A DNA stretch of 64,000 nt from Roseateles_B sp041905785 (GCA_041905785.1 JAYRKJ010000021.1:1-64000); one strand, 5' to 3'; shown: positions 8,301-18,869, numbered from the stretch's first letter. Notes: generated by a model not told the origin, from the letters alone. A program made the numbers and translations.

Positions 8301-9170
8301 TCAGCGGAAGACGACGGTCCGGTTGCCGTTCATCAGCACGCGATGCTCCGCATGCCATTGGATCGCTCGGGCCAGGGTGATGCATTCGGTATCACGGCCT
8401 ATGGCCACCAGCTGCTCGGGCGGCATGCTGTGGTCGATGCGGGCGACCTCCTGCTCGATGATGGGTCCTTCGTCCAGGTCCGAGGTCACGTAGTGCGCGG
8501 TCGCGCCGATCAGCTTGACGCCGCGATCATGGGCCTGGTGATAGGGCCGCGCGCCCTTGAAGCTGGGCAGGAAGCTGTGGTGGATGTTGATGGCACGACC
8601 CGAGAGGTACTCGCACATCTCGCCCGAGAGGATCTGCATGTAGCGGGCCAGCACGACGAGGTCGATGCGGTTCTCCTCGATTACCTCGCGGATCTTGCGC
8701 TCCTGGGCCGCCTTCTGCTCGGGCGTGGCGTTGAGCAACGGGAAGTGATGGAAAGGGATGTTGTGCGAGGCGGCCAGCTGGTAGAAGTCCCGGTGGTTGG
8801 AGACGATGGCCGGGATCTCGATGGGCAGATGGTTGGTCTGCACTCGGAACAGCAGGTCGTTCAGGCAGTGGCCCAGCTTGGACACCAGCAGCAGCACGCG
8901 GGTCTTGGTTTCGCGCGCGACCAGCTCCCAGTCCATCTGCAGACGCTGAGCCAGCGGCGCGAAGGCTTCGCGCAGCGCCGGCACCGGCAAGGCAGGGCTG
9001 CATTCGAACTCGATGCGCATGAAGAAGCGCTGATGGTCGGCGTCGCCGTGCTGGGCCGAGGTCAGGATGTTGCCGCCCTGCTCCAGCAGGAAACCCGTCA
9101 CGGCATGCACGATGCCGGCCCGATCAGGGCAGCTGAGCTTGAGGATGTAGCGGGACGGTACAGCAGACAT
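8301..9170 (-). CDS. purU: Formyltetrahydrofolate deformylase PurU
   Basis: It hydrolyses 10-formyl-tetrahydrofolate to formate and tetrahydrofolate, balancing one-carbon pools. The 289-residue protein has an N-terminal ACT domain (YILKLSCPDRAGIVHAVTGF onward, about residues 8-85). A formyltransferase-fold domain follows, with the catalytic Asn-His segment INIHHSFLPSFKGA and the Asp segment TSDLDEGPII. I chose ATG 9170 (protein MSAVPSRY) rather than the ATG eight codons upstream, since family members start shortly before the ACT strand. It sits between lolD and tatD on the same strand. Confidence 0.94.
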   Translation of the reverse strand: MSAVPSRYILKLSCPDRAGIVHAVTGFLLEQGGNILTSAQHGDADHQRFFMRIEFECSPALPVPALREAFAPLAQRLQMDWELVARETKTRVLLLVSKLGHCLNDLLFRVQTNHLPIEIPAIVSNHRDFYQLAASHNIPFHHFPLLNATPEQKAAQERKIREVIEENRIDLVVLARYMQILSGEMCEYLSGRAINIHHSFLPSFKGARPYHQAHDRGVKLIGATAHYVTSDLDEGPIIEQEVARIDHSMPPEQLVAIGRDTECITLARAIQWHAEHRVLMNGNRTVVFR

Positions 9171-9215
9171 GAGGCCTCCGGGACAGTGGGGCACCGATCC
9201 TACTGCAGGCCGCCC

Positions 9216-9900
<685 letters not shown>

Positions 9901-9908
<8 letters not shown>

Positions 9909-11157
9909 AGCGCAGGGCCTCCGCCGGTTGAACCCGGCTGGCGCGCCAGCTGGGATAGAGCGTCGCCAGGAAGGCCAGCACCAGCGAGGTGATGGCGATG
10001 GGGAGGATGTCCGACCATTGTGGATCGCTGGGCATGCGGCTGATCACGTAGACGCTGCTGGGCAGGAAGCTGGTGTTGAAGAGGCGCTCGATGGCAGGGA
10101 CGATGACGTCGATGTTGAAGGCCGTCACCAGGCCCAGCAGCGTGCCGCCGGCGGTGCCGATCACGCCGGCTGCCGCGCCCTGAACCATGAAGATGCCCAT
10201 CACGGAACGCGGGCTCGCACCCAGCGTGCGCAGGATGGCGATGTCGCTCTGCTTGTCGGTCACCGTCATGACCAGGGTCGAAACCAGGTTGAAGGCAGCG
10301 ACTGCGACGATGAGGGTCAGGATGATGCGCATCATGCGCTTCTCCAACTGCACGGCGTCGTACCAGCTGGCGTTGGTGCGGGTCCAGTCGCGCACGCGCA
10401 GGGCGGGGCCGAAGCTCAGTGCCAGCTGGTCCCCCACTTCGCGGGCCTGGTGCACGTCAAACAGGCGCAGCTGCACGCCGGTCGGGCCGTCCACGCGGAA
10501 GAAGCGCTGGGCGTCCTGGATGTGGACGAGTGCCAGAGCGCTGTCGTACTCATAGTGGCCGGCGTTGAAGATGCCCACCACCTTGAACTGCTTGAAGCGA
10601 GGAGAGACGCCGGCCGGCGTCACGTCGCCCGTGGGCGCTGCCAGGGTGATGCGGTCGCCCTCGCGCACCTGCAGCGCGCGGGCCATCTCCACGCCGATCA
10701 GCACGCCGAACTCGCCGGGCACCAGGCGCTTGAGCGCCGTGTCCTTGAGCTCGGCGGCCAGCGGCGTCATGGCCGGTTCCAGGGAAGGGTCGATGCCACG
10801 CACGATGGCGCCACGCATGTCCTCGCCCCGCGCCACCAGCACCTGGTTGGCCACGAAGGGCGCCGCCGCCTTCACCTGCGGGTTCTGCTTCGCCTTCTCG
10901 GCCAGCTGAGGCCAGTCCGGGAAGCTCTCGCCCTGCCAGCCCATCAGCTCGATGTGCGAGACCACCGACAGCATCCGGTCCCGCACCTCCTTCTGGAAGC
11001 CGTTCATCACCGACAGCACGATGATCAGCGCCGCCACCCCCAGCGCGATGCCCAGCATCGACACCCCGGAGATGAAGGAGATGAAGCGGTTGCGCCGCCC
11101 TCCCCGGCCCGCGCGCGTGTAGCGCCAGCCGATCTGCAGTTCATACGGTAAATCCAT
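9901..11157 (-). CDS. lolC: Lipoprotein-releasing ABC transporter permease LolC/LolE
   Basis: This is the transmembrane partner of LolD. The 418-residue product has one N-terminal transmembrane helix (about residues 25-48, FISFISGVSMLGIALGVAAL), a large periplasmic domain, and three C-terminal helices in the FtsX permease domain (about 275-400). A single LolC/LolE-type gene is present, as in organisms using a LolF-like homodimer or encoding the second subunit elsewhere. The open frame could begin at a TTG at 11160, but the next codon is ATG (11157), the more likely start (MDLPYELQIGWRYTRAG). Confidence 0.92.
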
Positions 11158-11463
11158 CAATCACCTTGCATGCGCCGCTCGCGCGGCCTTGAAACTGTGA
11201 AGCCCGAAGCGCCAGTCTCGCCTATGGGCTCGCCCACTTGAGTGGCGAACGGAGCCCGCATCGCACCCGCCCCTCTCGCCGGCGCAGCCCGGCGTCACGC
11301 GCAGAGCCCGAGGATCCGGCTCCGTCGGGCCTACGGGCTCGTCCCCCTGGGGGGCTGAGGCCGGACACAAACGCCTTGGCGCTTGTGCCTGCCGAAGGGC
11401 CACGCCTCTGGCCTGGCGCGGCCTGGCGCGGCCTGCAAGGCCGGCGCAGCCGGTAGGGGAGCG
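11158..11463. repeat. Repeat-rich spacer with hairpins between polA and lolC
   Basis: This 306-bp gap contains no convincing gene. It carries a 44-bp element (11312-11355) about 80 percent identical to the element at 32127-32170. A second, shorter relative lies at 11225-11244 (GGGCTCGCCC then ACTTGAGTGG). There is also an imperfect hairpin CACAAACGCC-TT-GGCGCTTGTG (about 11366-11387) and a 10-bp tandem duplication of CCTGGCGCGG near 11413-11432. Its position inside a leftward polA-lolCD series suggests a BIME-like spacer that may modulate read-through. Confidence 0.75.
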
Positions 11464-14244
11464 TCAATGGGCCTCGTCCCAGTTCGCCCCGACGCCGACC
11501 TCGGCCAGCAGCGGCACCTGAAGCTGGGCCACGCCCGCCATCCGGCGCGGCACCTCGGCGCGGATCCAGTCCAACTCTGCCTCAGGCACCTCGAACACCA
11601 GTTCGTCATGCACCTGCATCACGATGCGGCTCTTCTTGCCGGCGTCGTCCAGCGCCTTCTGGACCGCGATCATGGCCAGCTTGATCAGGTCGGCCGCCGT
11701 GCCCTGCATGGGCGCGTTGATGGCCTGGCGCTCGGCCCCGGCGCGGCGCGGGCCGTTGGCCCCCTTGATCTCTGGCAGGTAGATGCGCCGGCCGAACAAG
11801 GTCTTGACGTAGCCCTGTTCCTTGGCCGATTCGCGGGTCTGGTCCATATAGGTCTTCACGCCCGCAAAACGGGTGAAGTAGCGGTCGATGTAGTCCTTGG
11901 CCGCCTTCTGCTCGATGCCCAGGGACTGGGCCAGGCCGAAGGCGCCCATGCCGTAGATCAGGCCGAAGTTGATGGTCTTGGCATAGCGGCGCTGCTCGCT
12001 GCTGACCTCGCCCACCGGCACGCCGAAGACCTCGGAAGCGGTGGCGCGGTGCACGTCCAGCCCGTCCTGGAAGGCCTTGAGCAGGCCCGGGTCTTGGCTG
12101 ATGTGGGCCATGATGCGCAGCTCGATCTGCGAGTAGTCGGCGCTCACGATCACATGCCCCGGCGGCGCCACGAAGGCCTCGCGCACGCGGCGGCCTTCCG
12201 CGGTGCGGATGGGGATGTTCTGCAGATTCGGGTCATTGCTGGCCAGGCGCCCGGTCACGGCCACGGCCTGCGAGTAGGAGGTGTGGACCCGGCCCGTCTG
12301 CGCATTGACCATCAGCGGCAGCTTGTCGGTGTAGGTGCTCTTGAGCTTGGCCAGGCCGCGGTACTCGAGGATCTTGGCCGGCAGCGGGTAGTCGGCCGCC
12401 AGCTTGTCCAGCACTTCCTCGTCGGTGGAGGGCGCGCCGGTGGCGGTCTTCTTGACCACGGGCAGGCCCAGCTTGTTGAAGAGGATCTCGCCGATCTGCT
12501 TGGGGCTGCCCATGTTGAAGGGCTGGCCGGCGATCTCGTAGGCCTGCTGCTCGATGGCCACCAGGCGCTGCGCCAGCTCGTGGCTCTGCGCCTGCAGGCG
12601 CGCCGCGTCGATCAGCACGCCGGTGCGCTCGATGCGCGCCAGCAGCAGAGACACCGGCATCTCGATCTGGCGGTAGACGAAGTCCAGCCCCGCGTCGGCC
12701 TGCAGGCGCGGCTGCAGCAGCTCGTGCACGTGCAGGCACATCTCGGAGTCTTCGCTGGAATACTCGGCCGCCCTGGCCACGTCGACCTGCGCAAAGGGAA
12801 TCTGGTGCACACCCTTGCCGCAAAGATCCTCGTAACTCAGGCCGTGGCGGCCCAGGTGGCGCTCGGCCAGGGCCTCCAGGCCATGGGTCTTGTGTGCCTC
12901 CAGCACATAGCTTTCCAGCATGGTGTCGTGCACATAGCCCTGCACGGCAATGCCGTGGTTGGCGAAGACATGCAGGTCGTACTTGACGTTCTGGCCCAGC
13001 TTGGGCCGCGTACCGTCCTCCAGCCAGGGCTTCAGCCGCGCCAGGACCTCATCAAGCGGCAGTTGCGCTGGCGCGTCCGGACCGCTGTGGCGCAGGGGGA
13101 TGTAGCAGGCCTCGCCCGGCTTGTCGGCAAAGGACAGGCCCACGATGCGCGCGGCCATGGGGTCCAGGGAATCGGTCTCGGTGTCCAGGGCGGCCAGGGG
13201 CGCGGCCTGGAGGCGGGCCAGCCAGGCGTCGAAGGCGGCCCAGTCCAGGATGGTGTCGTAGCGGCGCTCGACCTGCGCGGCTTCGGCCGGCGGATCGACG
13301 TCCGCAAAGAGGTCGCCCGTCACGCCCCCGGCGGGCTTGGGCGCGGCGGCGCCTGCACCGCCGCCCAGTTCGGACTCCAGCTCGCGCTTCAGCGTGCGAA
13401 AGCCGTAGCGGGTGAAGAAGTCCAGCAGACCGGGCTTGTCCACCGGCTGCAGGGCCAGGGCGTCCAGGGACGGCCATTGCGGCACGTGACCGGCCAGGTC
13501 GCAATCCAGCTTGACGGTCACCAGCCGCCGGCCCAGGGGCAGCCAGTCCAGGGCCTTGCGCAGGTTCTCGCCGGCCACGCCCTTGATTTGGTCGGCGCTG
13601 GCAACCACGCCGTCCAGCGAGCCGTACTCGGCGATCCATTTCGCCGCGGTCTTGGGGCCCACCTTCTCGACGCCGGGCACGTTGTCCACGGCATCGCCCA
13701 TGAGGGTCAGGTAGTCGATGATGCGGTCCGGCGGCACGCCGAACTTTTCCACCACGCCGGCCATGTCCAGGCGCTCGGGCGGCTTGGCCATGGTGTTGAT
13801 CAGGCTGACGTCGGCATTGACCAACTGGGCCAGATCCTTGTCGCCCGTGGCCACCACGACCTGGTGGCCGCTCTCGGCGCCCAGGCGGGCCAAGGTGCCG
13901 ATGGCGTCATCCGCCTCGATGCCCGGCACCTCCAGCAGCGGCCAGCCCAGCAGCTTCACCACCTCGTGGATGGGGGCGATCTGCGCCCGCAGGTCATCCG
14001 GCATGGGCGGGCGATGGGCCTTGTACTCGGGGTACCACTCGTCGCGGAAGGTCGGGCCCTTGGCGTCGAACACGCAGGCGGCGTGCTCGGCGCCGATGTC
14101 ATCGCGCAGCTTCTTCATCATGGCCACGAAGCCATGCACGGCGCCGGTGGGCTGCCCCTCGGGGCCGCGCAGGTCCGGCAGGGCATGGAAGGCGCGATAG
14201 AGGAAGCTGGAGCCGTCGACCAGCAGTAGGATGGGTTTGCTCAT
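11464..14244 (-). CDS. polA: DNA polymerase I
   Basis: This is the replication and repair polymerase that removes RNA primers and fills gaps. At 926 residues it is full length. The N-terminal 5'-3' exonuclease domain (about 1-290) has LLLVDGSSFLYRAFHAL and the helix-3-turn region DAVDNVPGVEKVGPKTA. The 3'-5' exonuclease domain (about 325-500) retains the DxE motif (ALDTETDSLD) and NVKYDLHVF, so proofreading is probably intact. The polymerase domain has motif A (VSADYSQIELRIMAH), motif B (RRYAKTINFGLIYGMG) and motif C (QVHDELVFEV). The start is ATG 14244. It is divergent from the DUF2782 gene 85 bp away. Confidence 0.98.
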   Translation of the reverse strand: MSKPILLLVDGSSFLYRAFHALPDLRGPEGQPTGAVHGFVAMMKKLRDDIGAEHAACVFDAKGPTFRDEWYPEYKAHRPPMPDDLRAQIAPIHEVVKLLGWPLLEVPGIEADDAIGTLARLGAESGHQVVVATGDKDLAQLVNADVSLINTMAKPPERLDMAGVVEKFGVPPDRIIDYLTLMGDAVDNVPGVEKVGPKTAAKWIAEYGSLDGVVASADQIKGVAGENLRKALDWLPLGRRLVTVKLDCDLAGHVPQWPSLDALALQPVDKPGLLDFFTRYGFRTLKRELESELGGGAGAAAPKPAGGVTGDLFADVDPPAEAAQVERRYDTILDWAAFDAWLARLQAAPLAALDTETDSLDPMAARIVGLSFADKPGEACYIPLRHSGPDAPAQLPLDEVLARLKPWLEDGTRPKLGQNVKYDLHVFANHGIAVQGYVHDTMLESYVLEAHKTHGLEALAERHLGRHGLSYEDLCGKGVHQIPFAQVDVARAAEYSSEDSEMCLHVHELLQPRLQADAGLDFVYRQIEMPVSLLLARIERTGVLIDAARLQAQSHELAQRLVAIEQQAYEIAGQPFNMGSPKQIGEILFNKLGLPVVKKTATGAPSTDEEVLDKLAADYPLPAKILEYRGLAKLKSTYTDKLPLMVNAQTGRVHTSYSQAVAVTGRLASNDPNLQNIPIRTAEGRRVREAFVAPPGHVIVSADYSQIELRIMAHISQDPGLLKAFQDGLDVHRATASEVFGVPVGEVSSEQRRYAKTINFGLIYGMGAFGLAQSLGIEQKAAKDYIDRYFTRFAGVKTYMDQTRESAKEQGYVKTLFGRRIYLPEIKGANGPRRAGAERQAINAPMQGTAADLIKLAMIAVQKALDDAGKKSRIVMQVHDELVFEVPEAELDWIRAEVPRRMAGVAQLQVPLLAEVGVGANWDEAH

Positions 14245-14329
14245 GGGGGCGCATTGTCACGCAAGGCATCGCCGGATGCTGTCAGCAGGCCGCAGGATGG
14301 CCGCCGGTGGCCCCGCATAGAATCGCCGG

Positions 14330-14710
14330 ATGCAGAACCCGTCCCGCCCTCTTTCGTCACGGCCATCGACCTTGCCGACCCGGTCCCGGGCGCGGGCTGC
14401 CCTGTCCCTGGCCGCCGGGCTGACCGCCCTGCTGGCTGGCATGGCCCGCGCCGCCGACACCCCGGCCGCACCGCCCCTTCCCCAGGATCCGCCCGAACCC
14501 GTGGTGCAGGAGATCCGGCTGGAAGACGACAGCATCCGCATCGAGGAACTCCGCGTGCGCGGCCAGACGGTCAGCGCCAAGGTCAAGCCCAAGGGCCGCG
14601 CCCCGGAGTACGAGATCCTGCTGGGCGAGCCCGGCCGCGACCTGAGCCCCGGAGCCGCTTCGGCCAAGGCCGGCGTCGGCCAGCGCGTCTGGCGCCTGTT
14701 CAGCTTCTGA
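14330..14710 (+). CDS. DUF2782-family small exported protein
   Basis: The 126-residue protein has a basic N-terminus, a hydrophobic segment (about residues 24-43) ending AGMARAADT, which fits a signal peptide. A short conserved domain follows (VVQEIRLEDDSIRIEELRVRG and a C-terminal GQRVWRLFSF). This pattern matches the proteobacterial DUF2782 family, which has no known function. As in related Burkholderiales it lies directly upstream of thrB. Family recognition is from memory of the pattern, not a search. Confidence 0.75.
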   Translation: MQNPSRPLSSRPSTLPTRSRARAALSLAAGLTALLAGMARAADTPAAPPLPQDPPEPVVQEIRLEDDSIRIEELRVRGQTVSAKVKPKGRAPEYEILLGEPGRDLSPGAASAKAGVGQRVWRLFSF

Positions 14711-14747
14711 TCCGTCGGCGCCCCGGCGTCGCGCCCTGCCCCCAGCC

Positions 14748-15728
14748 ATGGCCGTCTTCACCCAAGTCACACAGCCCGAGGCCCAGCACCTGATGGACCG
14801 CCTGCGCCTGGGCTCCATCACCGAGCTGCGCGGCATCTCCGCCGGCATCGAGAACACCAATTACTTCGTCAGCACCGAGCGCGGTGACTACGTACTGACC
14901 CTCTTCGAACGCCTGAGCTTCGAGCAACTGCCCTTCTATCTTCGCCTGATGAAGCACCTGGCCGGCCGCGGCATCCCGGTGCCGGACCCACAGGCCGACG
15001 AGGCCGGCGCGATCCTGCACCAGTTGCAGGGCAAGCCTGCTGCCGTGGTGAACCGCCTTCGCGGCGGCCATCAGCTGGCCCCGGACCTCTTCCATTGCGA
15101 ACAGGTGGGGGCCATGCTGGCCCGCATGCACCTGGCCGGACAGGACTTCGCGCTGAGTCAGCCCAATCTGCGCGGACTGGCCTGGTGGAGCGAGACGGTG
15201 CCGGTGGTGCTGCCCTTTCTGGCGCCCGAGCAGGCCGAGCTGCTGTCCAGCGAGCTGGCCTTCCAGCAGCAGCTGGCCGCATCGCAGAGCTATGCCGAAC
15301 TGCCGCGCGGACCCATCCACGCCGATCTGTTCCGGGACAATGTGATGTTCGAAGGCCTGCCCGGCCGTGAGCAGCTCAGCGGCTTTTTCGATTTCTACTT
15401 TGCCGGCGTCGACACCTGGCTGTTCGACATCGCCGTCTGCCTCAACGACTGGTGCATCGACCTGGCCAGCGGCCGCCTGGACGAGGCCCGAGCCCAGGCC
15501 TTTGTGCAGGCCTATGAGCGCGAACGCCCCTTGAGCGGCGCCGAGCATCGCCTGATGCCGGCCCTGCTGCGCGCTGCGGCGCTGCGCTTCTGGATCTCGC
15601 GCCTGTGGGACTTCCATCTGCCGCGCGAGGCCTCGCTGCTCAAGCCCCATGACCCCACTCACTTCGAGCGTGTGCTGCGCGAACGTCTGGCGCACGCCTG
15701 GCACGCCCTCACGCCACAGGAAAGCTGA
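14748..15728 (+). CDS. thrB: Homoserine kinase, aminoglycoside-phosphotransferase type
   Basis: It phosphorylates L-homoserine to O-phospho-L-homoserine on the way to threonine. At 326 residues it belongs to the APH/choline-kinase-like ThrB family rather than the GHMP kinase family of E. coli. It begins MAVFTQVTQPEAQHLM, typical for this family. Kinase motifs are the ENTNYFV strand, the catalytic loop PIHADLFRDNVMFEG near residue 185, and the metal-binding FFDFYFAG. The stop codon directly abuts the start of the next gene, so the two are co-translated. Confidence 0.93.
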   Translation: MAVFTQVTQPEAQHLMDRLRLGSITELRGISAGIENTNYFVSTERGDYVLTLFERLSFEQLPFYLRLMKHLAGRGIPVPDPQADEAGAILHQLQGKPAAVVNRLRGGHQLAPDLFHCEQVGAMLARMHLAGQDFALSQPNLRGLAWWSETVPVVLPFLAPEQAELLSSELAFQQQLAASQSYAELPRGPIHADLFRDNVMFEGLPGREQLSGFFDFYFAGVDTWLFDIAVCLNDWCIDLASGRLDEARAQAFVQAYERERPLSGAEHRLMPALLRAAALRFWISRLWDFHLPREASLLKPHDPTHFERVLRERLAHAWHALTPQES

Positions 15729-16580
15729 ATGGCCCTGACCCTCCACCTGCAGAACGTCCCGGCGGCCAACGGCCTGCTGTGGGTGCGCCATGGCTTCAAG
15801 ATCGTGCAGCGCGCACCGCTGGGCATGGTGGGCCTGTTCTCGGCGCTGATGCTGCTGAATCTGCTGACCCTGGCGCTGCCGGCGCCGCTGCGCTTCCTGC
15901 TGCTGGCGACCATGCCGCTGTTTTCACTGGGCTTCATGCTGGCCACGCACCTGGTGCTGCAGGGCAAGCGGCCCGCGCCCAGCGTATTCATCGCGCCATT
16001 GCAGCTGACGGCCGAGCGCCGCAAGACCCAGTTGGTGCTGGGGTTCAGCTTCGCGCTGCTGACCGTGGGCGGTCTGCTGCTGCTGGACCAGCTCGACGGC
16101 GGCGCCTTCGGCAACGCGCTGGACAAGTTCATGGAAGCCATGACGCAGGCCAGCCAGGACGCCGGCAAGCAAGGCGGCGAGCTGCCCGCGGCGGAACCGG
16201 CGCTGTTCAGCGGCTTTCTGCTGCGCCTGGCCTGGATCGCCTTGGTCAGCACGCCTTACTGGCATGCCCCCGCCCTGGTGCATTGGGGCGGCCAGGGCGC
16301 CCTGCAGGCGCTGTTCTCCAGCACGCTGGGCGTCTGGCGCAACCGCGGCGCGTTTTCCGTCTACATGCTGGCGTGGCTGGGCGTGCAGCTCGCCGCCAGC
16401 CTGGCCGGGGGCATGATCAGCGCGGCGCTCGCGCTGACGGGGCTGAGCGCACTGCTGCCGCTGCTGGGCATCGTCGCCATGTATGCGCTGGGCTCGGCCT
16501 TTTACGCCTCGCTGTACTTCACCTTCGTGGACTGCTTCATGTTCGGCGCGCCGAAGGACGTGCTGGACAGCAAGACCTGA
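15729..16580 (+). CDS. BPSS1780-family membrane protein
   Basis: The 283-residue integral membrane protein has about six hydrophobic segments (near residues 35-75, 100-122, 158-180, 195-225 and 225-265). The N-terminal stretch, LQNVPAANGLLWVRHGF, is characteristic of a conserved betaproteobacterial family named after BPSS1780, of unknown function. It starts immediately after the thrB stop with no spacer. The last codons coincide with a 14-bp match to the recurring GCAAGACCTGACCC word, the TGA being its own stop codon. Confidence 0.75.
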   Translation: MALTLHLQNVPAANGLLWVRHGFKIVQRAPLGMVGLFSALMLLNLLTLALPAPLRFLLLATMPLFSLGFMLATHLVLQGKRPAPSVFIAPLQLTAERRKTQLVLGFSFALLTVGGLLLLDQLDGGAFGNALDKFMEAMTQASQDAGKQGGELPAAEPALFSGFLLRLAWIALVSTPYWHAPALVHWGGQGALQALFSSTLGVWRNRGAFSVYMLAWLGVQLAASLAGGMISAALALTGLSALLPLLGIVAMYALGSAFYASLYFTFVDCFMFGAPKDVLDSKT

Positions 16581-16610
16581 CCCCCGTCGCGAAGCGCGAG
16601 CCCCTGCAAA

Positions 16611-16640
16611 AACGCCAGCGCATGCGCTGGCGTTTCCTTT
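16611..16640. terminator. Bidirectional Rho-independent terminator
   Basis: A perfect 24-bp palindrome (AACGCCAGC, loop GCATGC, GCTGGCGTT) at 16611-16634 is followed by TCCTTTT on the plus strand. On the minus strand it is followed by TTTTT. It sits between the convergent BPSS1780-type gene and the secreted unknown protein. Confidence 0.85.
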
Positions 16641-16654
16641 TGCTTCGGCGAAGC

Positions 16655-17410
16655 TCAGTCCAGCAGGTCCACGTAGTCGATCTGCCGATAGCTGTTCAGC
16701 TGATTCCAGGGGGAGCTCTTGATGGGCTGAGGGTCCAGCTTCAGTTGGGTCCTGCTCCACTGGCTGCCGTCTTCGGTACCGGCCTCGACCTGCAGGGCCA
16801 GCTTCATGCGCTCTGACCACAGCACACGCAGGAACTGTCCGCCCTGCCTCCGTTCATACCAGACGGTGTCGGCTGCATCGCCCGCCGCCGGTGGCCGGGG
16901 CTTCAGGCCGCGCAACTGCTCTGGGTCGATCAGCGACCAGGCCGGAGCGAACCGCCCGTCGAAGCCCAGCTGGCCGAAGTCCCGCGGCTCCGCACGAATG
17001 ACGGTGCGCAGGTCGCTGCGCACCAGCGCGAGTTGCACCTGGCCCTTCGAGTCGACCCACACATGCTTGCTGGCCGCCGCGAGATCGGAGGGATGCAGAC
17101 GCGGGCTGCCCGCCTCTGCGTGCCCGTGCGCGTCGGCGGCCGGGTGCATCCTGGCCTTGGGCAGAAGGCGCTCCGTCCACACATGACCCTCGCTGCGCAG
17201 CCAGCGCTCCGAAAAACGCTGCTGCTTCTCCACGCCGTCACTGCTCACCTGGCGGCTTTCGTATTCCAGCCGCCCTTGAGCCGGCCCGCCGGCTTGAGCC
17301 TGTACGGCGCCGCTCACCAGGCAGGCGGCAAGCCCCGCCAGCACCGGCATTGCACAGGAAAAAGGCCGCCCAGGCCGGGCGGCTCCCATAGAAGCGATCC
17401 GTATGATCAT
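16655..17410 (-). CDS. Secreted protein of unknown function, coupled to alkaline phosphatase
   Basis: I do not recognise this family. The protein (251 residues) has a long N-terminal region with a hydrophobic core and an AxA-type cleavage site (CLVSGAVQAQAGG near residue 35-40), so it is probably periplasmic or secreted. The mature part holds a histidine-containing stretch (HPAADAHGHAEAG) and many aromatic and charged residues, consistent with a beta-rich protein. No cysteines are seen in the mature part. The ATG at 17410 shares one base with the phosphatase stop (TGATG), indicating translational coupling; a TTG one codon earlier is also possible. It is the last gene of the phosphatase operon, so a role in phosphate scavenging is inference only. 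Confidence 0.7.
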   Translation of the reverse strand: MIIRIASMGAARPGRPFSCAMPVLAGLAACLVSGAVQAQAGGPAQGRLEYESRQVSSDGVEKQQRFSERWLRSEGHVWTERLLPKARMHPAADAHGHAEAGSPRLHPSDLAAASKHVWVDSKGQVQLALVRSDLRTVIRAEPRDFGQLGFDGRFAPAWSLIDPEQLRGLKPRPPAAGDAADTVWYERRQGGQFLRVLWSERMKLALQVEAGTEDGSQWSRTQLKLDPQPIKSSPWNQLNSYRQIDYVDLLD

Positions 17411-18843
17411 CAAAGTCCCAGTGCGGATTTCAGCTCGTTGAACACACGGGTGTTGACCAGCGTGCCCTTGAGATTCTTGGAACCAGCGCCCGCGGAAAAC
17501 AGCATCACATCGCCCCCCCCGTGCGTTTCGGAGGACAGGCGCACACCGGTTTCCTGCTGGTAGTCGTCATGCAGAACCTGGCTGGCATCAGTCGAGCCGG
17601 ACACCAGCTGCGTGCGCACCGGCTTGCGATTCGGGCCGTTGCCGAACACCAGGGCGGTGTAGGAATTGCCATCGGCATCCTTGGCGACCTGGCCGTCGCT
17701 GTAGTTGCGCACCACGTCCAGGATGGGGTTGCCGCGCTTCGCATAGCCATTGATGGTCATGGTGTGGTCATGGTCGGCGGTGACCACGATCAGCGTGTTC
17801 TTCAGGTCAGGATCCAGGACCTTGACCTTGTCCATCACCGCCTTGATGGCGTCGTCAAAGGCCACCGCGTCCTCCAACACGCGCTTGGCATTGGTGCCAT
17901 GCAGAGCGTGGTCGATGCGACCGCCTTCCACCATCAGGAAGAAGCCCTTGTCGTTCTTGGACAGGATGTCGACGGCGGTGGTGGCCATCGTGGCCAGCGA
18001 CGGCTGGTCGAGCTTGCCCTTGACGCGATCGAGCTCGTAGTCCATGTGTTCGTTGTGGAACAGACCCACCAGCTTGCTCACGGCCTTGCGGTCGACCGCG
18101 GCGAGCGCCGAGCCGGAGTCCACGTAGCTGTAGCCCTGGGCCTTGAACTCGGCCGTCAGATCGCGGCCGTCCGTGCGCTTACCGCCAACGGCTTTGGGCA
18201 CGAAGAACTTCTTGCCGCCGCCCAGCAGCACATCCAGCCCGCCTTTGAGGGCCGCGTTGTAGCCTGCACCGCCTGGCACGGCCTGGGCAGCGATGGTGCT
18301 CTCGGCATCGCGATGGCAGACGTGCGAGTAGGTGGCAGCCGGCGTGGCGTGCGTCACGCGGGTGGTGGTCACAGCGCCCACCGACTTGCCCGCCGCCTTG
18401 GCCAACTCGAGGATGGTCGGCACGGCGCTGCCATTGCCGGTGGCCGGGCACAGGCTGTCGCCGTCCGGGGTCGCATAGGCCTTGCCCGCGGGGCTCAGGG
18501 CCATGGTGTCCGGGGTCATCGACAGGACCTCGTTGTTCATCTTGACGCCGGTCATGTAGGCGGCCATCGACGGCGCGGAGTCGGTGGTCTGGGCGTCGTT
18601 GGAATAGGTCTTGATGCGCGCCGTACGGCGCAGGCTTTCCATATTGAGCGCACCGGCCTCGCCGTAGCGATAGATGCGGGCAGCCGTCACAGTGGCGGGG
18701 CCCATGCCATCGCCCAGGAAGAAGATGACGTTCTTGGCTTCGCCAGCGGCCTGTGCCGGAGCGCTGGCCATCACGCCGCCGAAGGCTGCGGCCACACAGC
18801 CCAGCGCGGTCACCAGGCGTCGAAATTGGATGTGCTGAATCAT
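17410..18843 (-). CDS. Alkaline phosphatase, secreted, second of tandem pair
   Basis: This is a periplasmic phosphomonoesterase of the PhoA superfamily, releasing phosphate from organic esters. It has a signal peptide (MIQHIQFRRLVTALG start, cleavage after ASAPAQA). The metal/nucleophile motifs are FFLGDGMG, TTDSAPSMAAYMTG (Ser nucleophile), LMVEGGRIDHALHGTN, VTADHDHT, and a late histidine in SSETHGGGDV. Length is about 477 residues. The start at 18843 or the adjacent ATG is preferred over the GTG at 18873, which overlaps the upstream stop but puts ten hydrophilic residues before the signal peptide. It is a paralog of the gene just upstream. Confidence 0.93.
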   Translation of the reverse strand: MIQHIQFRRLVTALGCVAAAFGGVMASAPAQAAGEAKNVIFFLGDGMGPATVTAARIYRYGEAGALNMESLRRTARIKTYSNDAQTTDSAPSMAAYMTGVKMNNEVLSMTPDTMALSPAGKAYATPDGDSLCPATGNGSAVPTILELAKAAGKSVGAVTTTRVTHATPAATYSHVCHRDAESTIAAQAVPGGAGYNAALKGGLDVLLGGGKKFFVPKAVGGKRTDGRDLTAEFKAQGYSYVDSGSALAAVDRKAVSKLVGLFHNEHMDYELDRVKGKLDQPSLATMATTAVDILSKNDKGFFLMVEGGRIDHALHGTNAKRVLEDAVAFDDAIKAVMDKVKVLDPDLKNTLIVVTADHDHTMTINGYAKRGNPILDVVRNYSDGQVAKDADGNSYTALVFGNGPNRKPVRTQLVSGSTDASQVLHDDYQQETGVRLSSETHGGGDVMLFSAGAGSKNLKGTLVNTRVFNELKSALGL

Positions 18844-18869
18844 GATGCTTGCTGAATCTGGGTGGCTAT

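Noticed and set aside
11383..14229. 948-codon open frame antisense to polA
   Set aside because: It is the shadow of polA in high-GC sequence. Its translation is low-complexity His/Gln/Ala/Gly-rich with no known domain, while the other strand is clearly polA.
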